Below, piece after piece: positions 1 to 8,355 of a DNA stretch of 34,545 bases; within the stretch, counting starts at the first letter, position 1, and each line of letters begins with the position of its first letter. A program made the position numbers and the translations under genes. The notes beneath the pieces are model-generated. The model saw only the letters and a list, made by a program, of their open reading frames with translations. It had not been told where the DNA came from and did no database searches. This stretch comes from Geodermatophilaceae bacterium (GTDB taxonomy: Bacteria > Actinomycetota > Actinomycetes > Mycobacteriales > Geodermatophilaceae), in NCBI GenBank assembly GCA_013695685.1, contig JACCZY010000177.1, positions 1-34,545 on the forward strand, read 5' to 3'.

Positions 1-557
1 GCATGCAGGTCCGTCCCGGCCTCACGCCAAGCTTCGCGTAGTGCGGCGGCGCCGTGGATCCGGCGATAGGCGAGTTCGGTCGCCGTGATCGGGACGACCG
101 GCAGCAGCCGGACCGGCTCCGACGCACCCGAGACGACCTCGGGAAGCTCCGGTTCGCCAACGATAACCGCGGTGAACCCCGCGCCGTCCCACAGCGGCTG
201 CCCGATGTCCACCGTCGCGTCGGGCGCCACAACGAGGCCCTCGACCACGGGCGCGCTGGCAAGCGCTGCCATCGTGCGCAGCACCGAGTCCTGATGCTCG
301 GACAGCGTGAGGACCAGTTCGGCCCGTGGCGCACTGACAGAGTCCACGACGACATCCGTCGGGTCGGTCATCGACGTCCGGGCCATGCCCACCGTGGTGT
401 AGCGCACGGTACCGGCATCATCCGGACCGAACCTCAACACCTCGATCGACGCGACACCTACGAACGACACCGAGCCGCGCGAGCCGACCGGCCCGAATGC
501 CGCGACCCACGCCGCCTCCACGGCGACCAGCACGTCAGTGGCGGAGTGGGATGTCAC
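1..557 (-). CDS. Suppressor-of-fused (SUFU) domain protein, 3' end beyond window
   Basis: This gene is missing from the ORF track because it runs off the left edge. I translated it by hand from a GTG at 557, the first usable start after an in-frame stop (the WXG100 stop at 594-596). The 185 visible residues include EVLRFGP, YTTVGMAR, ELVLTLS and PVVEGLVVAPDATVDIG, then LWDGAGFTAVIVGEPE, which I read as the SUFU fold (PF05076). Bacterial SUFU proteins are known as immunity-type partners in polymorphic toxin and type VII loci as well as stand-alone proteins. Here it follows a WXG100 gene by 36 bases on the same strand, so co-transcription is likely. No strong Shine-Dalgarno precedes the GTG. 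The family is fairly clear; an immunity role is inference. Confidence 0.72.
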   Translation of the reverse strand, partial: MTSHSATDVLVAVEAAWVAAFGPVGSRGSVSFVGVASIEVLRFGPDDAGTVRYTTVGMARTSMTDPTDVVVDSVSAPRAELVLTLSEHQDSVLRTMAALASAPVVEGLVVAPDATVDIGQPLWDGAGFTAVIVGEPELPEVVSGASEPVRLLPVVPITATELAYRRIHGAAALREAWREAGTDLH

Positions 558-593
558 CAGGGAACGGTAACCACCAAGCCGCCGCCCGAGCGC

Positions 594-884
594 CTACATC
601 GCCTGACTGAAGCCGCGAGCGATCGCGGCGTCGGTCTCGGTCACCGTGGTCGCGGTCTGGTCCAGCAGGCTGCCGATGCCGAGCAGCGCCTGCTGCACGT
701 TCTGCGCGGCGGCCTGCCACTGCTGATACAGCGTCAGAAACGCCTGCGCCGAGCCGGCTTCCCAGCCGGTGGTCACGTCTGCGTTGATCCGGGTGGACAG
801 TGCGCCGGTCTGCGCCTGACTGTCGGCAGCGGCGGCACGGCATTGGCCGGCCATCGCCTGCAGGATCGGGATCTCGTACTTCAT
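594..884 (-). CDS. WXG100-family protein (ESAT-6-like, type VII secretion substrate)
   Basis: The ORF track extends this to 956, but the ATG at 884 has an AAGGAGG ribosome site just upstream and gives 96 residues, the normal length for the family. It is an all-helical protein with two helices around a turn at GWEAGSAQAF (Trp41), followed by the LYQQW stretch typical of ESAT-6/CFP-10-like proteins. The third position of the WXG motif is Ala (WEA), and I see no YxxxD/E export signal at the C terminus. Such proteins form small helical dimers exported by an EccC/EssC ATPase; a large FHA/FtsK ATPase is encoded 1 kb away on the other strand. Only one WXG100 gene is visible, so it may form a homodimer. 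Confidence 0.85.
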   Translation of the reverse strand: MKYEIPILQAMAGQCRAAAADSQAQTGALSTRINADVTTGWEAGSAQAFLTLYQQWQAAAQNVQQALLGIGSLLDQTATTVTETDAAIARGFSQAM

Positions 885-971
885 GGGCCCTCCTTCGCGG
901 TCGGGTGATCGCTCGGAAGGTAGAACTTCAGCACCCGTGCCGCGGACACTGTCCACAGCCGGAGAAGTTGT

Positions 972-1799
972 TCACAGATGCGAGCGCAGCTCCCACAGTT
1001 CCGGATAGAAGCGCATATCGAGCCGGGTCCGCAGGTACGGCGCCCCCGACGACCCCCCGGTGCCGGACTTGGTTCCGATCTGCCGCTCCACCATGAGCAC
1101 GTGGTGCATCCGCCACCGCGCCCACAGCTCGTCGTGCTCCACAAGCGCCTCTGCCACGTCCCAGAGGTGCCCGTACGCCGCACGGTCCCGGCTGATCCCG
1201 ACCATGCCTTCCCGACGAAGCTCCACTGTGGACACATCGAATCCCGCGCTGCCCAGCAGATGGAGAAACCCGTCCCAGAGCGTCGGTTCGTCCAACCGCG
1301 CCAGCAACCTCGCCCGCTCCGTCGCGGTGGCATGCCCGAGCCGTTCGACGTACGCCGGTTCCTTCGCCCCCGACAGGAACTCCAGCTCCCGGAACTGCAC
1401 CGACTGGAACCCGCTGGCCGGCGCCAGCAGGTTGCGGAAGGTCAGGAAGTCCTGCGACGTCATCGTCTCCAGTACGTCGATCTGCTCGATCAGCAGCCGG
1501 GTGATGACGTGCGAGCGATGCAGCCGCTGCCGTGGGTGATACGCGTCACCGGCCAACATCAGGTCGCGGGCGTCGCCGAGTTCGTGCAGCAGCTGCCCGA
1601 ACCACAATTCATAGACCTGGTGGATCGTGATGAACAGGAGCTCGTCGTGCGCCGGAGGGTCCGACTTCAGCACCTGGGCGCCAAGCAGGTCCGGTAGGTG
1701 CAGGTAGCTGCCGTAGGACAGGCGGGCGCCAGCTCCGCCGAAGCTGGAGTTGTCACCGGAACCCGCCGATGCATGCGTTTCCTGGGATGCCTGGGCCAC
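972..1799 (-). CDS. kynA: Tryptophan 2,3-dioxygenase
   Basis: This is the haem enzyme that opens the indole ring of L-tryptophan to N-formylkynurenine, the first step of the kynurenine pathway. Diagnostic stretches are LLFITIHQVYELWFGQLLHE near the N terminus (active-site His in ITIHQ), LTFRNLLAPASGFQSVQFRE in the middle, and HVLMVERQIGTKSGTGGSSG near the C terminus, which carries the proximal haem His and the substrate-binding loop. At 275 residues it has the usual length. The ORF track starts at TTG 1808; I prefer GTG 1799, with a weak AGG nine bases upstream. No kynurenine formamidase or kynureninase gene is visible. It lies 87 bp upstream of the WXG100 gene on the same strand, probably by chance. 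Confidence 0.93.
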   Translation of the reverse strand: MAQASQETHASAGSGDNSSFGGAGARLSYGSYLHLPDLLGAQVLKSDPPAHDELLFITIHQVYELWFGQLLHELGDARDLMLAGDAYHPRQRLHRSHVITRLLIEQIDVLETMTSQDFLTFRNLLAPASGFQSVQFRELEFLSGAKEPAYVERLGHATATERARLLARLDEPTLWDGFLHLLGSAGFDVSTVELRREGMVGISRDRAAYGHLWDVAEALVEHDELWARWRMHHVLMVERQIGTKSGTGGSSGAPYLRTRLDMRFYPELWELRSHL

Positions 1800-1817
1800 G
1801 GAGCGCAACCTACGCCG

Positions 1818-1826
1818 TTGTCCACA
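1818..1826 (+). promoter_or_regulatory. DnaA-box-like TTGTCCACA in the kynA/eccC divergent spacer
   Basis: The 83-bp spacer between the divergent kynA and FHA-FtsK genes contains TTGTCCACA, which matches the DnaA-box consensus described for GC-rich actinobacteria. Single boxes in promoter regions can be DnaA regulatory sites, but one 9-mer can also occur by chance. No cluster typical of an origin is present. Confidence 0.3.
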
Positions 1827-1882
1827 GGTTTCGCACGACCAGGCAGAGGACGACCGCGGCTGCTCAGACTCAGCCGGTGCGG

Positions 1883-4800
1883 ATGACCTTGACGCTGGTC
1901 CACGACGGGCAGCAGCTCGACGTCACGATCAGCGCGCCGCCTGGTTCCCGGCTCGGAGACGTCGCCGAGCAGCTTCGCGCCGCCGCAGGCGTGCCGGGCG
2001 CCGCCCTGTATGCCGGGTCGACCCGGCTTCACAACGATGCCCCGCTCGGCTCACCGGGGCTGCGGCACGGCTGCCTGCTCGGTGTCGGCAGCGCCGGACC
2101 GCGTCGCGGTGCAGCGGGATCGGTGCTCGAACTTCGTGTGGTCTCGGGGTTGCTGTCCGGTCTCACCCTCGGCCTCACCCGCGGGGAGCATGTGATCGGC
2201 CGCGGATCGTCGTGCCGACTCTTCCTCGACGACCCGGCCTGCTCACGCCGGCACGCCGTGGTCAGGGTCGGCGCCGACGGCGTCACGGTGACCGACCTGG
2301 GTTCGACGAACGGCACCCGGTTGGACGGTGCTGTCGTGAGCGCCTCGCCCGTCCCGATCATGCCCGGGCAGTTGCTCCGTGTCGGTCACAGCGTTCTCAG
2401 CCTCGCCGTACCGGGCGATGTCCCTGCCGAGACCCGGGCGACCCGGGACGGGACGGTGACGGTCAACCGGCCACCGCGACTGACCGATCCACCGACAGAG
2501 GTCACCATCGACTGGCCGGCCCGGCCGCCGCCGCGGGCCACACCCCGGCTGGCGGTGATCGCGTTGGCCCTGCCCATCGTCGCCGGGATCCTGCTCGCCG
2601 TCGTGCTGCGGATGCCGCAGTTCCTGCTCTTCACCCTGCTGTCGCCGCTGATCATGCTTGGCAGCTACCTGTCCGAGCGCACCGGCCGGCGACGTGGCCG
2701 CAGGCAGGACCTGGCCGACTACGAGCGGGAGCTGCGCCGTGCCGAAGCCGAGCGTGACGCGGCAATCAGCGTCGACTCGGCGGCTCGGCGCCGCGCCAGC
2801 CCCGACCTGGCCACCGTCAGGGCCACCGCGCAGCGGCCTGGACAGCGGCTCTGGGAACGCCGTCCCGGGGACCGGGACTTCATGCTCCTACGGGTCGGGT
2901 CCGCTGTTCACGCGGGCGGTGTGGCCGTCCGCGACGGAGCGAGCAGTGAGCCTGTCGTGGTCCCGGATCTCCCGGTGACCGTCTCGCTCACCTCCGTCGG
3001 CGTCCTCGGCCTGGCCGGACCGGACGAGCCGTTGCTTGCTATCGCCCGAGGTCTGCTCTGCCAGCTCGCGACGCTGCACAGCCCCCGGGATCTGCGGGTC
3101 GTCCTTCTGGTGCAACGGAATCGGGCCACGCAATGGGAGTGGGCGCGCTGGCTGCCGCAGCTGCATCGTGCCGGCACCGCCGCCGAACTCACTGCGCTGC
3201 TCGACGAGCGGCAGCAGAACCGGCGCACCGGTACGCCGGATACCGTGCTGGTGCTGCACGAGTCCGGGCGGCTGCGAGCCGAGCCAGGTGTCGCGCGCCT
3301 GCTAGCCGAGGGTCCCGCCGCCGGGATCGTCGCACTGTGCCTGGACCGGCACGAACGCCGGTTGCCGACCGAGTGCCGGGCTGTCGCCGCGGTCGGAGGG
3401 GAGATCGGCACCCTGGTGCGGCTGTCGGTGGACGGCGGCGGCGCCACCGCCGACGTGCTTGCCGACGGACTACCGCTGCCCGTCGCCGCCGACATCGCCC
3501 GCGCCGTCGCCGCCCTGCGCGACCCCGGCGGTGGCGCCGAGGAGCGCCTTCCGGGCCGGGTACGCCTGCTCGATCTGCTCGGACTGCCACGTCCCTCCGG
3601 GGCGCTGCTCGCCGCCGCCTGGGCCGCCAGCGATCTCACGCCCCGAACCGTGCTCGGTTGCACGGCCAAGGGCCCGTACGCCGTCGATCTCATCACCGAT
3701 GGCCCGCACGCGCTCGTCGCCGGTACGACGGGAGCCGGCAAGTCCGAGCTGCTGCAGACGCTGATCGCCGCCCTGGCAGTCGCCACTCCTCCATCGGGCA
3801 TCCAGTTCGTGCTCGTCGACTACAAGGGCGGCGCGGCGTTCCACGAGTGCGCCAGGCTGCCGCACACCATCGGGCTGGTCACCGACCTCGACGCCCATCT
3901 CACGCAACGCGCACTGCGCTCGCTCACCGCAGAACTCACCCGCCGCGAGTGCATCCTCGCCGCCGCCGGTGCCAGCGATCTGGCCGGCTACCACGGCGGC
4001 GAGCCGGTACCCCGACTGGTGATCGTCGTCGACGAGTTCGCGGCATTGGCGCAGGAACTGCCGGAGTTCGTCAGCGGACTGGTCGCGATCGCCGCCCGCG
4101 GCCGTTCGCTGGGCATCCACCTCGTGCTGGCCACGCAGCGTCCCGGCGGCACCGTCACCCCGGAGATCCGGGCCAACACGTCCCTGCGGATCGCGCTGCG
4201 GGTTACCGACGAGGGTGAGTCCCGCGACATCGTCGACCAGTCCGGTGCCGCCCGAATCTCCAAGCACACGCCCGGCCGCGCGCTGATCCGAACCGGGACC
4301 GAACCGGCGACACTGGTCCAGACCGCCCGTGTGGCCGGGTGGGCGCCACCCCCACGGCCGGCTCCGACGGTGACCACCGGGTGGCAGACCCGATCCGCGC
4401 CGGCCTCCCGCGACGGCGAGGGTCCTACCGACCTTCAGCAGATAGTCGAGGCGGCAGGTGAGGCGGCCAGGCTGTCCGGATGGCAGCCGTTGGCGAGCCC
4501 GTGGCTGCCGCCCCTGCCGGACCTGCTGACGCTGGACGACCTGGCCGACGCCCTGACCCCGGAGGCACCGGCCGAAGCACCGGCCGACATCGCCGCTTTG
4601 GGCCTGATCGACCATCCGGACGAGCAGCGCCGCTCTGTCCTCGGTGTCAGCCTGACAGCAGATGCCTCGCTGCTCATCGCCGGCGGTCAGCGCAGCGGCC
4701 GCACCACCGCCGTACGCTCCCTGCTCGGATCGCTCGCCCGCGGTTGGAGCGCCGACGACCTGCACGTTCATGTCATCGACTGCGCCGGAGGCGGGCTCCT

Positions 4801-6031
4801 GGCAGCCGGGCGGCTACCGCACTGCGGCTGCGCGATCGGCCGCGACGACACCGCTCGCGGTCGCCGCCTGCTGGCGCGCTTGCTGGTGGAGACCGAACGC
4901 CGCCAGACACTCCTTGCCTCGACGGGGGCCGCGTCGCTCGCCGAGTACCGCCGCGGACGGAGTACGCCGGACGACCGGCCGCCGTACGTCGTGCTCGTGG
5001 TCGACGGGTGGGAGGGGTTCGTGCAGAGCTACGAACCCGTCGACGCCGGGCAGCCGGTCGAGACCCTGCTCCGCCTGATCCGGGAAGGCGCTGCCGCGGG
5101 AATCCGGGTAGTCGTCACGAGTGATCGCGCCGGTCTCGGTGTCCGGCTGTCCGGCCTCTTTCCCCGGCGCATCGTGCTGCCGCTAGCCGACCGCGGCGAC
5201 TACGCCCTGGCCGGAATCCCCACCCGCGCCGTCCCGCACCACCTTCCGGCCGGCCGCGGGCTGCTGCCCGGCACTGCGCTGGAATGCCAGATCGCCGTCG
5301 TGAGCGACGATCCATCGGGTACGGCGCAGACCGCGGCCCTCGACCTGATCGCCGCGAACACGCCCGCAGCCACGACGCACCCGCCGCTGCGGATCACCGA
5401 ACTCCCCAGCGCCGTCGCACTGGATCAACTGCCCGGCCACGAGCGGCCGATGGGGACGGTCCTCGGTCGCGGCGGAGACGACGCCGGGCCGATCACGCTC
5501 GACCTCGACGCCCTCGGCCCCGGATTCCTCGTCGCAGGTCCGGCCCGCAGCGGCAAGTCGACAGCGCTGCGCGTGCTGGCGCACGGGCTACGGCACACCG
5601 GTACGCCGATCGTCGTGGTCACCGGCCGGCGCTCAGCCCTGCGCTCGCTGGCCGGTGCGCGCGCTGTCCTCGGCGCCAGCGACGGCGAGGCGCTTCGTGC
5701 CGCGACTGCCGACCCGCCGGTCGTCGTCCTTGCCGACGACATCGAGTCGCTCGTCGACTCACCCGTCGACAGCCTCCTCACCGGCCTGGTCCGCGACGAC
5801 CGGGGCATCACCGTCGTCGGCGCCGGCCGCAGCGACGACCTGGCCGGCGCATTCCGGGGACTCGGTGTCGACCTGCGGCGGCGGCGTACCGGCCTGCTGC
5901 TGACCCCGGGACCGATGGACGGGGAGCTGCTCGGCGTCCGGCTCCCCCGCGGCCTGACCGAGCGGATCCCCGGCCGCGGTTACCTCGTCGTGCACGGCGA
6001 CCTGACCCGGGTGCAGGTCGCCCTGCCCTGA
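1883..6031 (+). CDS. FHA-FtsK/SpoIIIE ATPase of EccC/EssC type (type VII secretion)
   Basis: This 1382-residue membrane ATPase should power export of WXG100 proteins. From the N terminus: a short possibly ubiquitin-like region; an FHA domain at about 85-180 (GRGSSCRLF, RRHA, DLGSTNGT); two transmembrane helices at about 221-262 (RLAVIALALPIVAG, FLLFTLLSPLIM); then three FtsK-like ATPase modules. Module 1 has an intact Walker A GTTGAGKS near 612 and Walker B RLVIVVDEFAAL. Module 2 near 932 has GGQRSGRTT, with Arg for the Walker lysine. Module 3 near 1217 has GPARSGKST. FHA, TM pair and three ATPases on one chain resemble Firmicute EssC more than split mycobacterial EccCa/EccCb. The track start at 1769 overlaps the divergent kynA; ATG 1883 (or GTG 1877) is more likely. 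No eccB, eccD, eccE or mycP is nearby. Confidence 0.88.
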   Translation: MTLTLVHDGQQLDVTISAPPGSRLGDVAEQLRAAAGVPGAALYAGSTRLHNDAPLGSPGLRHGCLLGVGSAGPRRGAAGSVLELRVVSGLLSGLTLGLTRGEHVIGRGSSCRLFLDDPACSRRHAVVRVGADGVTVTDLGSTNGTRLDGAVVSASPVPIMPGQLLRVGHSVLSLAVPGDVPAETRATRDGTVTVNRPPRLTDPPTEVTIDWPARPPPRATPRLAVIALALPIVAGILLAVVLRMPQFLLFTLLSPLIMLGSYLSERTGRRRGRRQDLADYERELRRAEAERDAAISVDSAARRRASPDLATVRATAQRPGQRLWERRPGDRDFMLLRVGSAVHAGGVAVRDGASSEPVVVPDLPVTVSLTSVGVLGLAGPDEPLLAIARGLLCQLATLHSPRDLRVVLLVQRNRATQWEWARWLPQLHRAGTAAELTALLDERQQNRRTGTPDTVLVLHESGRLRAEPGVARLLAEGPAAGIVALCLDRHERRLPTECRAVAAVGGEIGTLVRLSVDGGGATADVLADGLPLPVAADIARAVAALRDPGGGAEERLPGRVRLLDLLGLPRPSGALLAAAWAASDLTPRTVLGCTAKGPYAVDLITDGPHALVAGTTGAGKSELLQTLIAALAVATPPSGIQFVLVDYKGGAAFHECARLPHTIGLVTDLDAHLTQRALRSLTAELTRRECILAAAGASDLAGYHGGEPVPRLVIVVDEFAALAQELPEFVSGLVAIAARGRSLGIHLVLATQRPGGTVTPEIRANTSLRIALRVTDEGESRDIVDQSGAARISKHTPGRALIRTGTEPATLVQTARVAGWAPPPRPAPTVTTGWQTRSAPASRDGEGPTDLQQIVEAAGEAARLSGWQPLASPWLPPLPDLLTLDDLADALTPEAPAEAPADIAALGLIDHPDEQRRSVLGVSLTADASLLIAGGQRSGRTTAVRSLLGSLARGWSADDLHVHVIDCAGGGLLAAGRLPHCGCAIGRDDTARGRRLLARLLVETERRQTLLASTGAASLAEYRRGRSTPDDRPPYVVLVVDGWEGFVQSYEPVDAGQPVETLLRLIREGAAAGIRVVVTSDRAGLGVRLSGLFPRRIVLPLADRGDYALAGIPTRAVPHHLPAGRGLLPGTALECQIAVVSDDPSGTAQTAALDLIAANTPAATTHPPLRITELPSAVALDQLPGHERPMGTVLGRGGDDAGPITLDLDALGPGFLVAGPARSGKSTALRVLAHGLRHTGTPIVVVTGRRSALRSLAGARAVLGASDGEALRAATADPPVVVLADDIESLVDSPVDSLLTGLVRDDRGITVVGAGRSDDLAGAFRGLGVDLRRRRTGLLLTPGPMDGELLGVRLPRGLTERIPGRGYLVVHGDLTRVQVALP

Positions 6032-6052
6032 GCCGTCCGGAAGGCAGCGGCG

Positions 6053-7681
6053 TCAGCCCTGGTGCGGGTACTCCACGCTGACCGCCGGCACGAACGTCTC
6101 TTTGATGATGCGCGGTGAGGTCCACCGCAGCAGGTTCAGCGGCGACCCGGCCTTATCGTTCGTACCGCTGGCGCGTGCGCCGCCGAAGGGCTGCTGGCCG
6201 ACGACGGCACCGGTCGGCTTGTCGTTGACGTAGAAGTTGCCGGCGGAGAACCGCAGCGCCTGCATCGCTGCGTCGATCACCCGGCGATCGGTGCCGAAGA
6301 TCGATCCGGTGAGCGCATAGGGTGCGATATCCGCGGCCTGGGCCACCGTCTCGTCGTACGCCGAATCCTCGTACACGTGCACGCCCAGGAACGGCCCGAA
6401 GTACTCGGTGGTGAAGATCTCGTGCGTGGGGTCGGCACTGGTGGCGACAGTGGGTCGGACGATGAAGCCCTCCGCGTCATCGCCGGTCCCCCCGGCAATC
6501 ACCTCGACGTCGGCGTCGGAGCGCGCCATCTGCTGAACCTTCGACAGCCGGTCGTAGGACCGCCGGTCGATCACGGCGCCGCCGAACTGGGACAGGTCCG
6601 TCACGTCGCCGTACGTCAAGCTCTCGGTCTTGTGCACCAGTGCGTCGCGGACCTCGCTGTCCCACAGCGAGCGCGGGATGTAGGCACGCGAGGCGGCCGA
6701 GCACTTCTGACCCTGGTACTCGAAAGCGCCCCGCACGAGGGCAGTGACGAGCGCGGCCGGCTCGGCACTCGGGTGGGCGATCACGAAGTCCTTGCCGCCG
6801 GTCTCGCCGACGAGCCGCGGGTACCCACGGTAGGACGCGATCCGCGCGCCGACGGTCGACCACAGGTGCTGGAACGTCGTGGTCGAGCCGGTGAAGTGGA
6901 TGCCTGCCAGTCGCGGGTCGCCGACGGCGACCTCGCTGACCGCATGCCCGTCGCCGGTCACCATGTTGATGACACCCGGCGGCAGTCCCGCCGCCTCCAG
7001 CAGCCGCATCGTGCAGTGCGCGGCGAACTGCTGGGTCGGCGACGGCTTCCAGACGACGGTGTTGCCCATCAGTGCCGGCGCCAGCGGGAGGTTGCCAGCG
7101 ATCGCGGTGAAGTTGAACGGCGAGATCGCGAGGACGAAGCCCTCCAGCGGGCGGTGGTCCATCCGGTTCCACACACCGGCACCGGACATCGGCTGCTCGG
7201 TGAGGATCTGCCGGCCGAAGTGCACGTTGAACCGCATGAAGTCGATCAGCTCGCAGGCGGCGTCGATCTCGGCCTGGAAGACGGTCTTCGACTGACCCAG
7301 CATCGTCGCGGCGACGAGCCTGGCCCGCCATGGGCCGGCCAGCAGGTCGGCGGCGCGCAGCAGCACGGCCGCCCGCTCGTCGAAGGGCAGCTCCCGCCAC
7401 ATCGGTGCAGCAGCGACCGCGGCGTCCACCGCCGCCTGCACGTCGGCGTTCGTCGCCTGCCGGCCGGTCCCCAGTACGGCGGCGTGCCGGTGCGGCTGGA
7501 CGACGTCGAAAGCGTCGCCGCCGCCGAAGCGCTGGTGGCCGTCGATCGTCATTGTCAGCTCGGCGGGCGCGGACTGCAGGTCCTTGAGCGCGGTCTCGAC
7601 GTCGGCTCGCTCGGCCGACCCCGGCGGGTAGTTCAGGACGGGCTCGTTGACCGGGGTGGGCGTGACGGTGACGGCATCCAT
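6053..7681 (-). CDS. pruA: L-glutamate gamma-semialdehyde (1-pyrroline-5-carboxylate) dehydrogenase
   Basis: This NAD-dependent aldehyde dehydrogenase oxidises glutamate semialdehyde to glutamate in proline catabolism. Family marks are WRELPFDERAAVLLRAADLL, the Rossmann-side VVWKPSPTQQ, the general-base Glu in LVGETGGKDF and the catalytic Cys in GQKCSAASRAYIP, with QQPFGGARASGTNDKAG near the C terminus. The track ORF starts at 7759; ATG 7681 has CAGGAG about eight bases upstream and gives 542 residues, the normal length for a monofunctional PruA. No proline dehydrogenase gene is adjacent. The gene converges with the FHA-FtsK ATPase, only 21 bp separating the stops. A long dyad lies about 100 bp upstream and could affect its expression. 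Confidence 0.94.
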   Translation of the reverse strand: MDAVTVTPTPVNEPVLNYPPGSAERADVETALKDLQSAPAELTMTIDGHQRFGGGDAFDVVQPHRHAAVLGTGRQATNADVQAAVDAAVAAAPMWRELPFDERAAVLLRAADLLAGPWRARLVAATMLGQSKTVFQAEIDAACELIDFMRFNVHFGRQILTEQPMSGAGVWNRMDHRPLEGFVLAISPFNFTAIAGNLPLAPALMGNTVVWKPSPTQQFAAHCTMRLLEAAGLPPGVINMVTGDGHAVSEVAVGDPRLAGIHFTGSTTTFQHLWSTVGARIASYRGYPRLVGETGGKDFVIAHPSAEPAALVTALVRGAFEYQGQKCSAASRAYIPRSLWDSEVRDALVHKTESLTYGDVTDLSQFGGAVIDRRSYDRLSKVQQMARSDADVEVIAGGTGDDAEGFIVRPTVATSADPTHEIFTTEYFGPFLGVHVYEDSAYDETVAQAADIAPYALTGSIFGTDRRVIDAAMQALRFSAGNFYVNDKPTGAVVGQQPFGGARASGTNDKAGSPLNLLRWTSPRIIKETFVPAVSVEYPHQG

Positions 7682-7776
7682 GGCGGTGCTCCTGTGCTGG
7701 CTCGGCTGCACTGACGAGGCCTTCCATCGTGTCACGCCGGCGGGTGCCGCCCGGCCCACTTGAGGCCCTGAGGACG

Positions 7777-7824
7777 TAACGGCAGAGACAGCGTGCCAAT
7801 GTTGTCACCCTGTGTCTGCCGCTA
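7777..7824 (-). terminator. 40-48 bp near-palindrome: likely terminator or operator
   Basis: In the spacer between pruA and the DUF6912-like gene, the 40-mer at 7781-7820 pairs with itself at 16 of 20 positions around a centre at 7800/7801. Outer arms are GGCAGAGACA and TGTGTCTGCC, with a second inner dyad. Adding flanking bases gives about 19 of 24 pairs. It begins 14 bases after the stop of the DUF6912-like gene, so a terminator for the minus-strand lipid operon is the simplest reading. No T-run follows, which is common in GC-rich actinobacteria. A regulator-binding site upstream of pruA is the alternative. Confidence 0.5.
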
Positions 7825-7837
7825 GCTCGTTCGACAG

Positions 7838-8353
7838 TCACAACAGCTCGATGAGGGCTCCGATCTCCTGGGTCGCGTACCACGCCAGCTCGTAGCCCTC
7901 GGCCTCGTCCACGACGAACTGCGCGTCGTCGCTGCCCATATCGGCCTCAAGTACGACGTTCGCCGCGGCCCGGACGGCCGGCTCGGCGTCGGCGGTGTCG
8001 GCGTGCGCGGCAGCCACGGCGCTCAGTGGCACGGCCGCTGACAGTTCCACCACCGCGCGATCAAGGTCGGGCCGGGGTGTGACCTGCTCGTCCGGGATGT
8101 CGGCGGCCACCACTACCCGCCTCCGGGCCGCGGTGGGGTCGGCATCGATCAGGCGGAGGCTGGCCGCCGTTGCCTCGCGCAGCGCGGCGTACTCCAACTC
8201 CTCCGCGCCGGAGTCGGGGGCTGAGTCGGTGACGGAATACCACTCGCGAACAGCGGGCGTGACGGCGAAGGCCCGTACCGGAGGTGACCCGAGCTCGCCG
8301 TCGTCCAGTAGCACGCGCAGTGTCGGCACCGTCGCCGGGATGTACACGCGCAT
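7838..8353 (-). CDS. Conserved actinobacterial protein (DUF6912-like)
   Basis: This 171-residue protein of unknown function begins MRVYIPATVPTLRVLLDDGE and contains AFAVTPAVREWY, EELEYAALREATAASLRLI, RRRVVVAADIPD and YELAWYATQEI. I recognise these as a conserved actinobacterial family, probably DUF6912, but know of no experimentally defined role. The track start at 8407 lies inside the upstream gene; ATG 8353 follows the patatin stop by two bases, so the two are almost certainly co-transcribed and perhaps translationally coupled. No signal peptide or membrane segment is visible, suggesting a soluble cytoplasmic protein. The family assignment is by pattern memory. Confidence 0.75.
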   Translation of the reverse strand: MRVYIPATVPTLRVLLDDGELGSPPVRAFAVTPAVREWYSVTDSAPDSGAEELEYAALREATAASLRLIDADPTAARRRVVVAADIPDEQVTPRPDLDRAVVELSAAVPLSAVAAAHADTADAEPAVRAAANVVLEADMGSDDAQFVVDEAEGYELAWYATQEIGALIELL

Positions 8354-8355
8354 CA

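Noticed and set aside
54-908. Plus-strand 284-codon ORF
   Set aside because: It is antisense to the SUFU and WXG100 genes, has Arg/His/Gly-rich composition typical of shadow frames in GC-rich DNA and no recognisable domain.
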